The position numbers and the translations under genes are program-made. The notes beneath the pieces were generated by a model. The model did no database searches, had not been told where the DNA came from, and worked only from the letters and a program-made list of their open reading frames with translations. Positions 14,840 through 21,626 of a stretch of 21,633 bases of DNA are shown one piece after another. Origin of the DNA: a virus; IMG/VR virus record IMGVR_UViG_3300008448_000782, positions 1 through 21,633 of that record; one strand, written 5' to 3'. Within the stretch, counting starts at the first letter, position 1; each line of letters begins with the position of its first letter.

Positions 14840-16092
14840 TGGGTCAAACAGTTTATCCTTCTCTTAATTACCCACAATATCCTACTTGGACAACTAACAC
14901 ACGCCCATCAACTTCTGGTCTTGCTAATGGTTATGTTGGATTTAATTCAAGTTCTTCTAAATTAGAAATCTGGAACGGCGCTGCCTGGAAAGATATGCTA
15001 GGCGGAACTCCAGCAGCACTAATGCCTTGGGCTGGTACTGCAATTACATTTACTGGAGCAAGCAGCAATGTAAGTGGAGCAGATGTTGCATCTGTCGGCA
15101 AAGGTATGGCTAACTCAACAGCATCAACTTCTGCTGTACAAACTGGCGGAACAATGACAATCAATAGCGTGTCACTTGGTTCCTATGATTTTGTTATTAA
15201 GAATACATCTACAACTGTTAGTACATTTACTAACTCTGATTGGTTTACAACAACAGCAGATACCCGTTCGGCTTGGGTTGTTGTTCAAGGAGATTTAACT
15301 ATCCCTGCTGGAGTAACATTTATACCTAGCAACCGCAAATTATTTACTTGTATTTATGTAACTGGAAACTTAAATATTGGTGGAACAATATCAATGGCAA
15401 GCCGTGGTTCTAACCACAGCGGTACTGGTGTATCAGGCGGTTCTGTGACTGCTGGTGCAATTCGTATTGCAACTGGAACATACACATCAATTTCAAACCC
15501 AGAAGTTCCTGCTGCAGGTGGTGCTGCTGTTGCAAGTAGCACAAACGGTACCGCAGGTACTGGTGGCGGAACAGGCTCTGGTGGTGGTGGACAAAACGAT
15601 AACGCCGTAGCAGCCCCACACGGTGCTGCTGGAACATCATTCTCTGGCGGAGCAGGTGGTGGTGGTGGACGTTCTTATGGAGGAATTGGAACACCTAACG
15701 CTGGTGCTGCAGGTGGAGCAAACGGTGGTGCTGGTGGTGCTGCCCTTCCTGCTGGTGGACCATACCCAACTGCTAACCCTTCATCTGGTGGTTCTGGTAA
15801 CAACGGTGGAGCAGGTGGAGAAAACGCTGGTAACAATGGTACTGGTGGAGTTTTGTTCATTATTGTTGAAGGAACAATCTCTGGCGCAGGTTCAATTACT
15901 GTTAACGGTGCTGCTGGTACCGCTGCTTCTGAGCGCCCTGGTGGTGGCTCAGGTGGTGGAAGTGTTACAGTCTTATCAACAACAGACTCATCAACAATTA
16001 CACCAACCGCTGCAGGTGGTGCAGGTGTTTCTATTTATGGTTCTACTACTAATGGTGGAGCAGGAACTGCTAGAAAGTTGGCGATTGCATAA
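14839..16092 (+). CDS. Glycine-rich tail fibre adhesin candidate (417 aa)
   Basis: A 417-aa protein. Residues 1-55 have a fibre-type opening with RPSTSGLANGYVGFNSSSSKLEIWNGAAW. Residues 55-225 are beta-rich (GDLTIPAGVTFIPSNRKLF, YVTGNLNIGGTISM). Residues 227-338 are glycine-rich with Asn, Ala, Pro and Ser: runs such as GGGTGSGGGG, GGAGGGGGRSYGG and GGANGGAGGAA. A beta region VLFIIVEGTISGAGSITVNG and a second Gly patch (PGGGSGGGS, residues 367-375) follow. Glycine-rich blocks separated by variable loops form polyglycine II adhesins in the T-even-like S16 gp38 fibre tip; a similar design is possible here. It ends at the TAATG of the 115-aa gene. Fibre context is firm; the PGII fold is inference. 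Confidence 0.75.
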   Translation: MGQTVYPSLNYPQYPTWTTNTRPSTSGLANGYVGFNSSSSKLEIWNGAAWKDMLGGTPAALMPWAGTAITFTGASSNVSGADVASVGKGMANSTASTSAVQTGGTMTINSVSLGSYDFVIKNTSTTVSTFTNSDWFTTTADTRSAWVVVQGDLTIPAGVTFIPSNRKLFTCIYVTGNLNIGGTISMASRGSNHSGTGVSGGSVTAGAIRIATGTYTSISNPEVPAAGGAAVASSTNGTAGTGGGTGSGGGGQNDNAVAAPHGAAGTSFSGGAGGGGGRSYGGIGTPNAGAAGGANGGAGGAALPAGGPYPTANPSSGGSGNNGGAGGENAGNNGTGGVLFIIVEGTISGAGSITVNGAAGTAASERPGGGSGGGSVTVLSTTDSSTITPTAAGGAGVSIYGSTTNGGAGTARKLAIA

Positions 16093-16439
16093 TGACTACA
16101 CAAAAATATTTATTTCATAATGTTTATGGTGATGCTCAAAGTCTAATTGACAATAAGCCAGAAGATGTAATTGCCGTTCCATTTGGCTGGGACCCACAGA
16201 CAGAAGCCATTAGAGATTCAATCTTGAATCTTCTTGGCGTTTCTATTGCTGCATTGCCAGCGGTAGTTGCTTGGCGTGAGGAATATACAACTACATCACC
16301 AAGCCCTCTTGACCCACCAAAAGTAATTCCCGCTGGTTGGTTCGTGTTGCATCTTCACAATGTCCCACAATCAGACTGGAACTGGGGATATATCCAATCC
16401 GTCATTGACGGATGGGGTGACGAGTTAGATTATTTGTAA
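16092..16439 (+). CDS. Hypothetical protein paired with glycine-rich fibre (115 aa)
   Basis: A 115-aa protein coupled by TAATG to the glycine-rich adhesin gene, in the place where fibres A and B have their small partners. The start TTQKYLFHNVYGDAQSLIDN is followed by VIAVPFGWDPQTEAIRDSILNLLGVSIAALPAVVAWREE, with a mid-protein hydrophobic helix. A Trp-rich end carries WFVLHLHNVPQSDWNWGYIQSVIDGWGDEL. I do not recognise a family by name. Fibre assembly or attachment is possible, by position only. Its stop region overlaps the stop of the opposing minus-strand gene by 10 bases, leaving no space for a terminator. The DNA is more AT-rich than neighbouring structural genes. Confidence 0.68.
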   Translation: MTTQKYLFHNVYGDAQSLIDNKPEDVIAVPFGWDPQTEAIRDSILNLLGVSIAALPAVVAWREEYTTTSPSPLDPPKVIPAGWFVLHLHNVPQSDWNWGYIQSVIDGWGDELDYL

Positions 16440-17149
16440 GACTTCTTTGACCAGAAGTTTTTAATGTAGTGGTTAACTATAGTTGAGTTGAAGGTTTTAT
16501 CCTCACGCAACTTATGCTCACCATCTTCATAGTAATCAAACTCAGATTTCCAGTCAGTTCTTTTGAAAGGAATAAGTTGAACTAAAGGTGTTCCTTTTTC
16601 AACAACTCCCTCAAAGCCTTCTTTTACCCACATTGGGAACAAAGGTTCAAGGCTTGCCTTATCGCTATCAAGTATTGCTTCAATAGCCTTAAATGGTAGG
16701 TTCTTATGACCGACTGGTGGCAATACTAAAACAGAATAACCCTTTGGCGTATTGGGAATCCACTTGTTCATAAACTTAAATACAGAGTTTGTATATCCAA
16801 GTGGACTCTCAATATGCTGAGAGTTTTCTCCGTGTTGTTCAAAGACTTCAAGACTAGAACGCCAAGTTATTCTTGGTCCAGTTATAGTCTGTTTGACCTG
16901 CACATCTGACCACAATGGGATGATGTACCCAGAGGTTAACATATCTAACATTGGTACACATTTCTTGAATGTAGCGTTAGACATACGATTCTCAAGAATA
17001 AACTTTTTTCCATCTGGGTTATCAGGAGAAATCTGATACGGAGTCATATCCCTGTGCCACTTAGGTAGGGCTTGACTGGCTGGAAATGGGCGGTCACACA
17101 AATCGTATGAGTACTTATCTTTAGCAATAAAAGTAATTTTTTGAGTCAT
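16430..17149 (-). CDS. Antisense accessory gene, DUF6065-like (239 aa)
   Basis: A 239-aa protein read against the late operon. It has conserved-looking blocks: CDRPFPASQALPKWHRDMTPYQ near the start, FKKCVPMLDMLTSGYIIPLWSDV (residues 60-84), SPLGYTNSVFKFMNKWIPNTPKGYSVLVLPPVGH (residues 112-147), VEKGTPLVQLIPFKRTDWKSEF (residues 183-204) and a NHYIKNFWSKKSYK end. The 'P.p...+P.W......C.P..D.m..GY.iPl..D' and 'GtPl.Q.iPFkR..W' pattern fits DUF6065-type phage proteins from recall, for which I know no function. It has no ribosome site and seems leaderless. The protein looks intact, so it is maintained. It is a likely moron or host-modifying gene. Confidence 0.82.
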   Translation of the reverse strand: MTQKITFIAKDKYSYDLCDRPFPASQALPKWHRDMTPYQISPDNPDGKKFILENRMSNATFKKCVPMLDMLTSGYIIPLWSDVQVKQTITGPRITWRSSLEVFEQHGENSQHIESPLGYTNSVFKFMNKWIPNTPKGYSVLVLPPVGHKNLPFKAIEAILDSDKASLEPLFPMWVKEGFEGVVEKGTPLVQLIPFKRTDWKSEFDYYEDGEHKLREDKTFNSTIVNHYIKNFWSKKSYK

Positions 17150-17156
17150 AGTGTTT

Positions 17157-17165
17157 AATATACCA
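17157..17165 (-). promoter_or_regulatory. Extended -10 promoter for leaderless antisense gene
   Basis: On the minus strand TGGTATATT (TGn plus TATATT) ends 7 bases before the ATG at 17149. This distance places the transcription start on or next to the start codon. No Shine-Dalgarno lies between, consistent with leaderless expression. Confidence 0.6.
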
Positions 17166-17198
17166 TAGGCAAAACAGTTTGCTATTTAGGGGGACAAA

Positions 17199-17936
17199 AT
17201 GGTAGGACCAAAAGAGACAGTAGCAATTGGATGGTGCGACAACGGAACCACTGATGGCAAGTTCACGGAAGGTCTTATGACCGCTGTGATTGCAGGTGGT
17301 TCCAATGGTATGCCTATCCACACAAGCATCCGAGTTCAGGGTAATCAGATAGGTCGTCAGCGTCAAGTCCTGTGGGACTACTGGGCTGACAATATCAAGA
17401 CCGACTGGATTCTATGGGTTGACTCAGACATTGTTCTGACTTTAGACGTAATGCAAAAACTCTGGCAGACAGCAGACAAGCACCACCGTCCTGTTGTCAG
17501 CGGGGTTTACTTCATCTCTAAACAGAATGAAGGAACTCTGATGCAACCTTATCCAGTCTTGTTCAATGATGTATCTGAATTTCAGATTCAGTACCTGCAC
17601 CCACTACCTGACAACCAAGTTGTCAAGTGTGACTCAGCAGGGTTTGGTCTTGTCTTAATGCACAAGTCTATTATAGAAAAGATGAGAAGCACACATCCTG
17701 GCGAGTCTATGTTCTTAGAGACTGGCAGCGCCAATGATGATGAGTTTATTGGTGAGGACATTATCTTCTTTAGAAAGATGAAGAAGGCTGGCATCCCACT
17801 ACACGCACATACTGGGGCGTTAGTAAAGCATATGAAGAGGTTCTCTCTTGATGTGGATTACTACGCTATGTACTGGAATATGCAAGCAATTAAAAAGAAG
17901 ATTGAAGAAAGTAAACAACAAACACAAGGAGACTAA
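17199..17936 (+). CDS. GT-A-type glycosyltransferase (GT2-like, 245 aa)
   Basis: A 245-aa soluble protein with AGGGGGA at 17188-17194 before ATG 17199. Near the N-terminus AIGWCDNG begins a Rossmann-like half, and RQVLWDYW is the following helix. The key block TDWILWVDSDIVL (residues 68-80) carries D75-S-D77, the DxD motif that binds metal and nucleotide sugar. SGVYF (101-105) and the CDSAGFGLVLMHKSIIEK block (144-161) are acceptor-side features of GT-A enzymes. GEDIIFFRKMKKAGIPLHAHTG (residues 185-206) supplies the catalytic-base-type ED and a late His, with H211 near the end. It probably transfers a sugar to phage virion protein, phage DNA or host surface; which one cannot be told. There is no membrane anchor. 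Confidence 0.82.
   Translation: MVGPKETVAIGWCDNGTTDGKFTEGLMTAVIAGGSNGMPIHTSIRVQGNQIGRQRQVLWDYWADNIKTDWILWVDSDIVLTLDVMQKLWQTADKHHRPVVSGVYFISKQNEGTLMQPYPVLFNDVSEFQIQYLHPLPDNQVVKCDSAGFGLVLMHKSIIEKMRSTHPGESMFLETGSANDDEFIGEDIIFFRKMKKAGIPLHAHTGALVKHMKRFSLDVDYYAMYWNMQAIKKKIEESKQQTQGD
17926..17931 (+). promoter_or_regulatory. Ribosome binding site for GTG start of 737-aa tail gene
   Basis: AAGGAG ends 5 bases before GTG 17937, inside the end of the glycosyltransferase gene, supporting the GTG start immediately after the upstream TAA. Confidence 0.65.
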
Positions 17937-20150
17937 GTGGCTGGTCGTGATATTACCGAAGGTCGTGCAACGCGGGCGATTGCGGTTGACGTTGGTGTCG
18001 TAGCAACTTCTGCCATTTGGCAAAACACAGATATTGCATACGATACTGCTATTGGTGGTATGCCATTCATCTATGCCATTAGCGACGGACGACCATACAT
18101 TCGTCAGACTGCACCCTTTAAGAAGGAACAGTTTGATAACCAGACAGAACCAGGCGAGCAGTCACTTACTGGTTGGTGGATTCGTAGTCAGTCATCATTC
18201 CATTATGGAGATGGCATTACATTCTATGACCCAGCCACAACCACATCCAACTCACCTGACCACTACCGCTATGCAGAGTCTAAGGGTGTAGATGTCTGGA
18301 CACCAGGACAGGTAACTCTCCTTAATGATGTCAACGTTGGTCACATAACAACTGGTGATATCCAAGCCAACGGACGAGCCAACCAATACTTACGCTCTAT
18401 CAAGTGGAACAACACATCAGGCGTGCTACTGGCAGATGAGTACGACGTTGACAAGATTGATACTACTGGAACTGAAACACACTTCATCAACTACAACGCT
18501 GGTACAGACTCACCTGTGTATGCCATCTGTGATGATGGAACATATGCCTTCTGGATTACCAATACATCAACCAAGAAGACTGTATACAAGAAGCCTTTGA
18601 CTGGTACCTCTGCATCTACTGCAGATGTGACATTGATGTTTGATGAAATTGGCACCATCTCTAACGCAACAATGGAGTACGTCAAAGAGCGTATTGTCCT
18701 ATGTGCTGACAACAAGGTATATGAGTTTGCTCCATCTGCTGTGGCTATGCCTACTGCTGTATATACGCACCCGTCATCTACTCACGTCTTTACATCAGTA
18801 GCAGCATCTGGTGCTGCCATCTATGTTGCTGGGTACAACGGCATCCAATCAACAATTATTAAATTTACTTTGTCTACCGCTGGTGTAATGCCAACTCTTA
18901 CCTCAGCCATTACTGCAGCAGAGTTTCCTGCTGGTGAAGTAGTACACAAGATTCACTACTACCTTGGCTATATGATGATTGGAACTAGTGAGGGTATCCG
19001 TGTTGCTCAAGTAGGAGACGACGGAAGCCTGAATTATGGACCTCTAATTGTAGAAACATCTCAGCCAGTCTATGACTTTGCATCTCGTGACCACTATGTC
19101 TGGTGTGCTACAGGTGTAGATGGTGAACCAGGTCTTATTCGTATTGACTTAAGTGCTGAGATTGAACCGCTTCGCTTTGCTTGGGCTAACGACCTTTATT
19201 ATGGCGGTGTAACAGGACGTTATACAACAGCCTGTGCTTTTGCTAATGGTACTGACCAACTAATCTTCTGTAGCAACGGAGATACAGTGGGTGGAACCAT
19301 TGTCAACAAGGCAATGACATCAGGTGTTGCAACATTGACAACCGCATCTAGCCACGGTTTAGTAGCAGGTGACTCAATCTGGGTTGAAGGAGTTGACTCT
19401 AACTTCAATTCAACTACAGGTCCTTGGACTGTTACATCTGCAACAACTACAACATTTACTTATACAAGTGCAGTCACAGCAACTGTTGCATCTACTGCTG
19501 TTTCATCTGCTACTGCTGTAGTTAATAAACCTGGTGCTGTTTATCTTGAGGATGAAACACAACTGATGCCAACTGGTTACCTACAGACTGGCTACATTAG
19601 ATTCCAAACACTTGAGCCTAAAAACTTTAAGCGTCTTGTTGCCCGTGGTGATTTCACTTATGGCTCTATGACTTTAGAAACTGTTGATGCAGATGGTCTT
19701 GAGTATGACCACATCTCCTATGACGTATCAGTCCCACCTATTGAGGTAACTACATCTCAGCCACAAAGCGCACAAGAGTATGTTGCCTATAAGTTTATTA
19801 TGTACCGAGATGGAACTACCCCATCATTGGGTCCTATTATGAAGGGCTATCAGGCGAAGGCAACTATTGCTACACCTCGCCAGCGAGTAATGAGATTTCC
19901 CGTCTATTGCTACGACGTGGAGACTGACAGATACAACGTGCAGGTTGGATACGAAGGCAGAGCCTTTGACCGAATTGCAGAACTAGAATCCATTGAAGAA
20001 AATGGTGACGTTGTAACTTGGCAGGACTTAACCACAGGCGAATCTCGCCAGGTTGTCATTGAGCAAATTTCATTTACCCGCCTAACTCCACCTGACCGAG
20101 GCTTTACTGGCTACGGTGGTGTTATTGAGATGACCATTAGGACCGTATAA
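17937..20150 (+). CDS. Large tail protein, propeller-like, possible tail nozzle (737 aa)
   Basis: A 737-aa beta-rich protein. The N-terminus (MAGRDITEGRATRAI) precedes a region with GGMPFIYAISDGRPYIRQTAPFKKEQFDNQTEPGEQSL. From about residue 160 to 450 there are repeated short beta units with YAICDDGTYAFWIT, YVKERIVLCADNKVYEF, IYVAGYNG, YMMIGTSEGIRV, HYVWCATGV and GTDQLIFCSNGD, compatible with a beta-propeller. Residues 456-528 are an inserted Ig-like module (VNKAMTSGVATLTTASSHGL... FTYTSAV). After it, the main chain resumes with GAVYLEDETQLMPTGYLQTGYIRF and continues to a beta-rich end. In short-tailed phages such as T7 the nozzle protein is also propeller-like, which with the lack of a tape measure suggests a nozzle. 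A minor tail protein remains possible. Confidence 0.65.
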   Translation: MAGRDITEGRATRAIAVDVGVVATSAIWQNTDIAYDTAIGGMPFIYAISDGRPYIRQTAPFKKEQFDNQTEPGEQSLTGWWIRSQSSFHYGDGITFYDPATTTSNSPDHYRYAESKGVDVWTPGQVTLLNDVNVGHITTGDIQANGRANQYLRSIKWNNTSGVLLADEYDVDKIDTTGTETHFINYNAGTDSPVYAICDDGTYAFWITNTSTKKTVYKKPLTGTSASTADVTLMFDEIGTISNATMEYVKERIVLCADNKVYEFAPSAVAMPTAVYTHPSSTHVFTSVAASGAAIYVAGYNGIQSTIIKFTLSTAGVMPTLTSAITAAEFPAGEVVHKIHYYLGYMMIGTSEGIRVAQVGDDGSLNYGPLIVETSQPVYDFASRDHYVWCATGVDGEPGLIRIDLSAEIEPLRFAWANDLYYGGVTGRYTTACAFANGTDQLIFCSNGDTVGGTIVNKAMTSGVATLTTASSHGLVAGDSIWVEGVDSNFNSTTGPWTVTSATTTTFTYTSAVTATVASTAVSSATAVVNKPGAVYLEDETQLMPTGYLQTGYIRFQTLEPKNFKRLVARGDFTYGSMTLETVDADGLEYDHISYDVSVPPIEVTTSQPQSAQEYVAYKFIMYRDGTTPSLGPIMKGYQAKATIATPRQRVMRFPVYCYDVETDRYNVQVGYEGRAFDRIAELESIEENGDVVTWQDLTTGESRQVVIEQISFTRLTPPDRGFTGYGGVIEMTIRTV

Positions 20151-20354
20151 ATGACCGCAGCAAACTGGGCTGGATTAATCGTATCTGTAATAGCAATCGT
20201 AACTGCATTTGCAGGAGCGGTTCGTTGGTTAGTCAAGCATTACCTCTATGAACTCAAGCCAAACTCAGGTTCAAGTCTTAAGGATTCTGTCATAAGACTT
20301 GAAGAAAAGGTTGAGATTCTCTACCAGATTTTAATTCAACAAGGAAAGAAATGA
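20151..20354 (+). CDS. Small membrane protein with coiled tail, holin-type candidate (67 aa)
   Basis: A 67-aa protein whose ATG follows the previous TAA directly. Residues 6-28 are a single hydrophobic helix (WAGLIVSVIAIVTAFAGAV), followed by a basic turn and YELKPNSGSSLKDSVIRLEEKVEILYQIL, an amphipathic coiled segment. The 'VKHYLxELKPNxGSSxKDxVxRxE' pattern is common in actinophage lysis clusters, from recall. It is located just before the endolysin, so a holin or antiholin function in the inner membrane is likely. Topology is probably N-out/C-in, but one membrane helix could also serve as a spanin-like or regulatory subunit; the sequence alone does not decide. Confidence 0.68.
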   Translation: MTAANWAGLIVSVIAIVTAFAGAVRWLVKHYLYELKPNSGSSLKDSVIRLEEKVEILYQILIQQGKK

Positions 20355-20357
20355 GCA

Positions 20358-20825
20358 ATGAAACCTGTAGCCAAGAAAGCCACACCTGCTGCAATTGCTG
20401 TGCTCCGTCAGGCGACGGCTCTATCTCCAAGGAGAAAGAAAGTATCAGATGGTTTACTCCCTTCTGCTGCTCACCTCAAAGCCAGTCCTGATTCTGACCA
20501 CAACACAGGGCTTGCAGTAGATTTAACTCACGACCCAGCAAACAACATTGATTGTGCTGAGATTTATGAAGAGTTGAAGAAAGATAAGAGAGTTAAATAT
20601 CTAATCTTCAAGGGACAGATATGGATTCCTGGTAGAGGTGACAAGCCTTATACTGGCAGCAACCCACACAACAAGCATTTACATATATCAATTAAGGATA
20701 ACTGCGGAGATGACACATCCCCTTGGTTCCCTTGGTTAGACAAACCAGTTTACAAAACTGTTGACCAAGCCAGGTTAGCAGCCTTAAGACTGAAGCCCCT
20801 ACCGAAAAAGAAGGAAAAGAAATGA
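20358..20825 (+). CDS. Endolysin, M15-type D-Ala-D-Ala peptidase-like (155 aa)
   Basis: A 155-aa soluble protein in the lysis cluster. Residues 46-55 read SDHNTGLAVD, matching the SxHxxGxAxD zinc-binding signature (H48, D55). KHLHIS (residues 106-111) supplies the late His ligand (H109). These are the marks of M15-family or VanY-like peptidases, which cut peptide cross-links of peptidoglycan. The N-terminus is basic (MKPVAKKATP) without a signal peptide, so release needs a holin. The C-terminus after residue 128 is a basic tail (LKPLPKKKEKK) rather than a recognisable wall-binding domain. Start ATG 20358 lies 3 bases after the previous stop, and the end overlaps the next gene by 4 bases (ATGA). 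Confidence 0.85.
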   Translation: MKPVAKKATPAAIAVLRQATALSPRRKKVSDGLLPSAAHLKASPDSDHNTGLAVDLTHDPANNIDCAEIYEELKKDKRVKYLIFKGQIWIPGRGDKPYTGSNPHNKHLHISIKDNCGDDTSPWFPWLDKPVYKTVDQARLAALRLKPLPKKKEKK

Positions 20826-21037
20826 AAGCACTAATCAAGAAGTTCATCACCCCAAAGGATGTCGCTGCGATTAAGTCTTACCTACGAGCCTTGCTTGCAT
20901 CAGCAATCACTATGGGTATCGCTTTGCTTACAGATATGAAGCCAGAGTACGCAGTACTTATCGGCGCATTGGCTGCACCATTGGCAAAGTGGGCAGATAA
21001 GAACGAGAAGGCATTCGGGCGAGGCTCCGACGAGTAA
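20822..21037 (+). CDS. Second small membrane protein, holin candidate (71 aa)
   Basis: A 71-aa protein that overlaps the endolysin stop by ATGA. A basic N-terminus (MKALIKKFITPKD) leads to two hydrophobic segments, residues 21-37 (LRALLASAITMGIALLT) and 43-57 (YAVLIGALAAPLAKW), and a polar end KNEKAFGRG. The size, two membrane helices and charged ends are those of small holins, and similar 'R.LLAS...G' plus 'FGRG' proteins end actinophage lysis clusters, from recall. It is the last gene of the late operon before the strong terminator. Which of the two small membrane proteins acts as the holin cannot be told from sequence. Confidence 0.7.
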   Translation: MKALIKKFITPKDVAAIKSYLRALLASAITMGIALLTDMKPEYAVLIGALAAPLAKWADKNEKAFGRGSDE

Positions 21038-21045
21038 CCTTTAGA

Positions 21046-21059
21046 AGCCTTCCAAGGCT
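21046..21059 (+). terminator. Short inverted repeat before main terminator
   Basis: AGCCT/AGGCT (21046-21050, 21055-21059) around TCCA, followed by GTTTT. A weak first hairpin, possibly an RNA end trimmed from the main terminator stem. Confidence 0.35.
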
Positions 21060-21074
21060 GTTTTAAGACACGAA

Positions 21075-21125
21075 GACCCCTCGGCTTAGTAGAAATACTA
21101 GGCTGGGGGGTTCTTTTTGTTTTTC
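21075..21125 (+). terminator. Strong intrinsic terminator of the late operon
   Basis: A 17-pair stem (21075-21091 with 21096-21112; four G-U pairs) closed by a GAAA loop and followed by TTCTTTTTGTTTTTC. It ends late transcription and abuts the convergent minus-strand gene. Little T-run is present on the other side, so it acts mainly on + strand transcripts. Confidence 0.9.
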
Positions 21126-21580
21126 TATGCAGGAATTACCAGCGGAATTAGGTAAAGGTTGAGTCGCTCTGGCTCAAGTTTGATAACCAAGTCACGCTCC
21201 TGAGTGTCCTGTCGTATGTTCCAGACTGGGATGTCCCCTGCTAGGTGTGAGACTGGGATGATGGCTGTGGCATCTGAGAACCTGAAGCAGATTCTGTGGA
21301 AGCACTCTTCCCCATCTGTGTACGGTGGTGCGATAACTAACTTCTGTAACTTCTCAAAGGGGAAGACCGCCCCTTCAGATAGTTGAGATTTCAACCACTT
21401 GATTTCTAAGTCACCTATGTAGTTCTCACGACCATCACCCCAAGCCTTAGTCAGGTGAAAGTCTGAGAAGTAAAACCTTGGTGTTGAGTAGTATCTCCAG
21501 TCAGGATAGATACTTGATAGGTGGTAGGCAGCAATCTGTTCCTTGCGCCCATCATCTGCGACTTGCCGAATAGGTTCCAA
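21125..21580 (-). CDS. Hypothetical protein with PD-(D/E)XK-like motif (151 aa)
   Basis: A 151-aa protein read opposite to the late operon, start TTG at 21580. The start is chosen because AGGAG sits 8 bases upstream; an ATG at 21591 gives only an 11-codon frame. Residues 22-58 are aromatic-rich (SIYPDWRYYSTPRFYFSDFHL). Residues 56-62 read GDLEIKW, with D57, E59 and K61 in the order seen in PD-(D/E)XK nucleases. Residues 75-87 (FEKLQKLVIAPPY) follow, then a beta-rich end. The layout (acidic, ExK, downstream Lys helix) would suit a small nuclease, but no known phage nuclease family was recognised and the motif is short. It probably belongs to the early or middle gene set reading leftward. Confidence 0.6.
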   Translation of the reverse strand: MEPIRQVADDGRKEQIAAYHLSSIYPDWRYYSTPRFYFSDFHLTKAWGDGRENYIGDLEIKWLKSQLSEGAVFPFEKLQKLVIAPPYTDGEECFHRICFRFSDATAIIPVSHLAGDIPVWNIRQDTQERDLVIKLEPERLNLYLIPLVIPA

Positions 21581-21581
21581 T

Positions 21582-21609
21582 TTGCATTCTCCTGTCAGTC
21601 GTGTATAAT
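21582..21609 (+). promoter_or_regulatory. Possible + strand promoter at right edge
   Basis: TTGCAT, 16 bp, then a perfect TATAAT (21604-21609), followed by an AT-rich start region. The -35 fits poorly (3 of 6), so this would rest on the -10. It would read out of the window to the right. Confidence 0.3.
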
Positions 21610-21617
21610 TAATATAT

Positions 21618-21626
21618 ATAATAACA
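21618..21626 (-). promoter_or_regulatory. Possible extended -10 promoter for minus-strand gene
   Basis: On the minus strand TGTTATTAT (TGn plus TATTAT) lies 38-46 bases before the TTG start, in an AT-rich 33-bp block. The -35 would be outside the window. Confidence 0.35.

Noticed and set aside
15623-16120. 165-codon + strand frame inside the glycine-rich gene
   Set aside because: Val/Leu-rich shadow of Gly/Ala codons read one base off; no start site and it crosses into the next gene.
21558-21593. ATG at 21591 on the minus strand as an alternative start
   Set aside because: It gives only 11 codons before a stop and stands too close to AGGAG; TTG 21580 has the right spacing.
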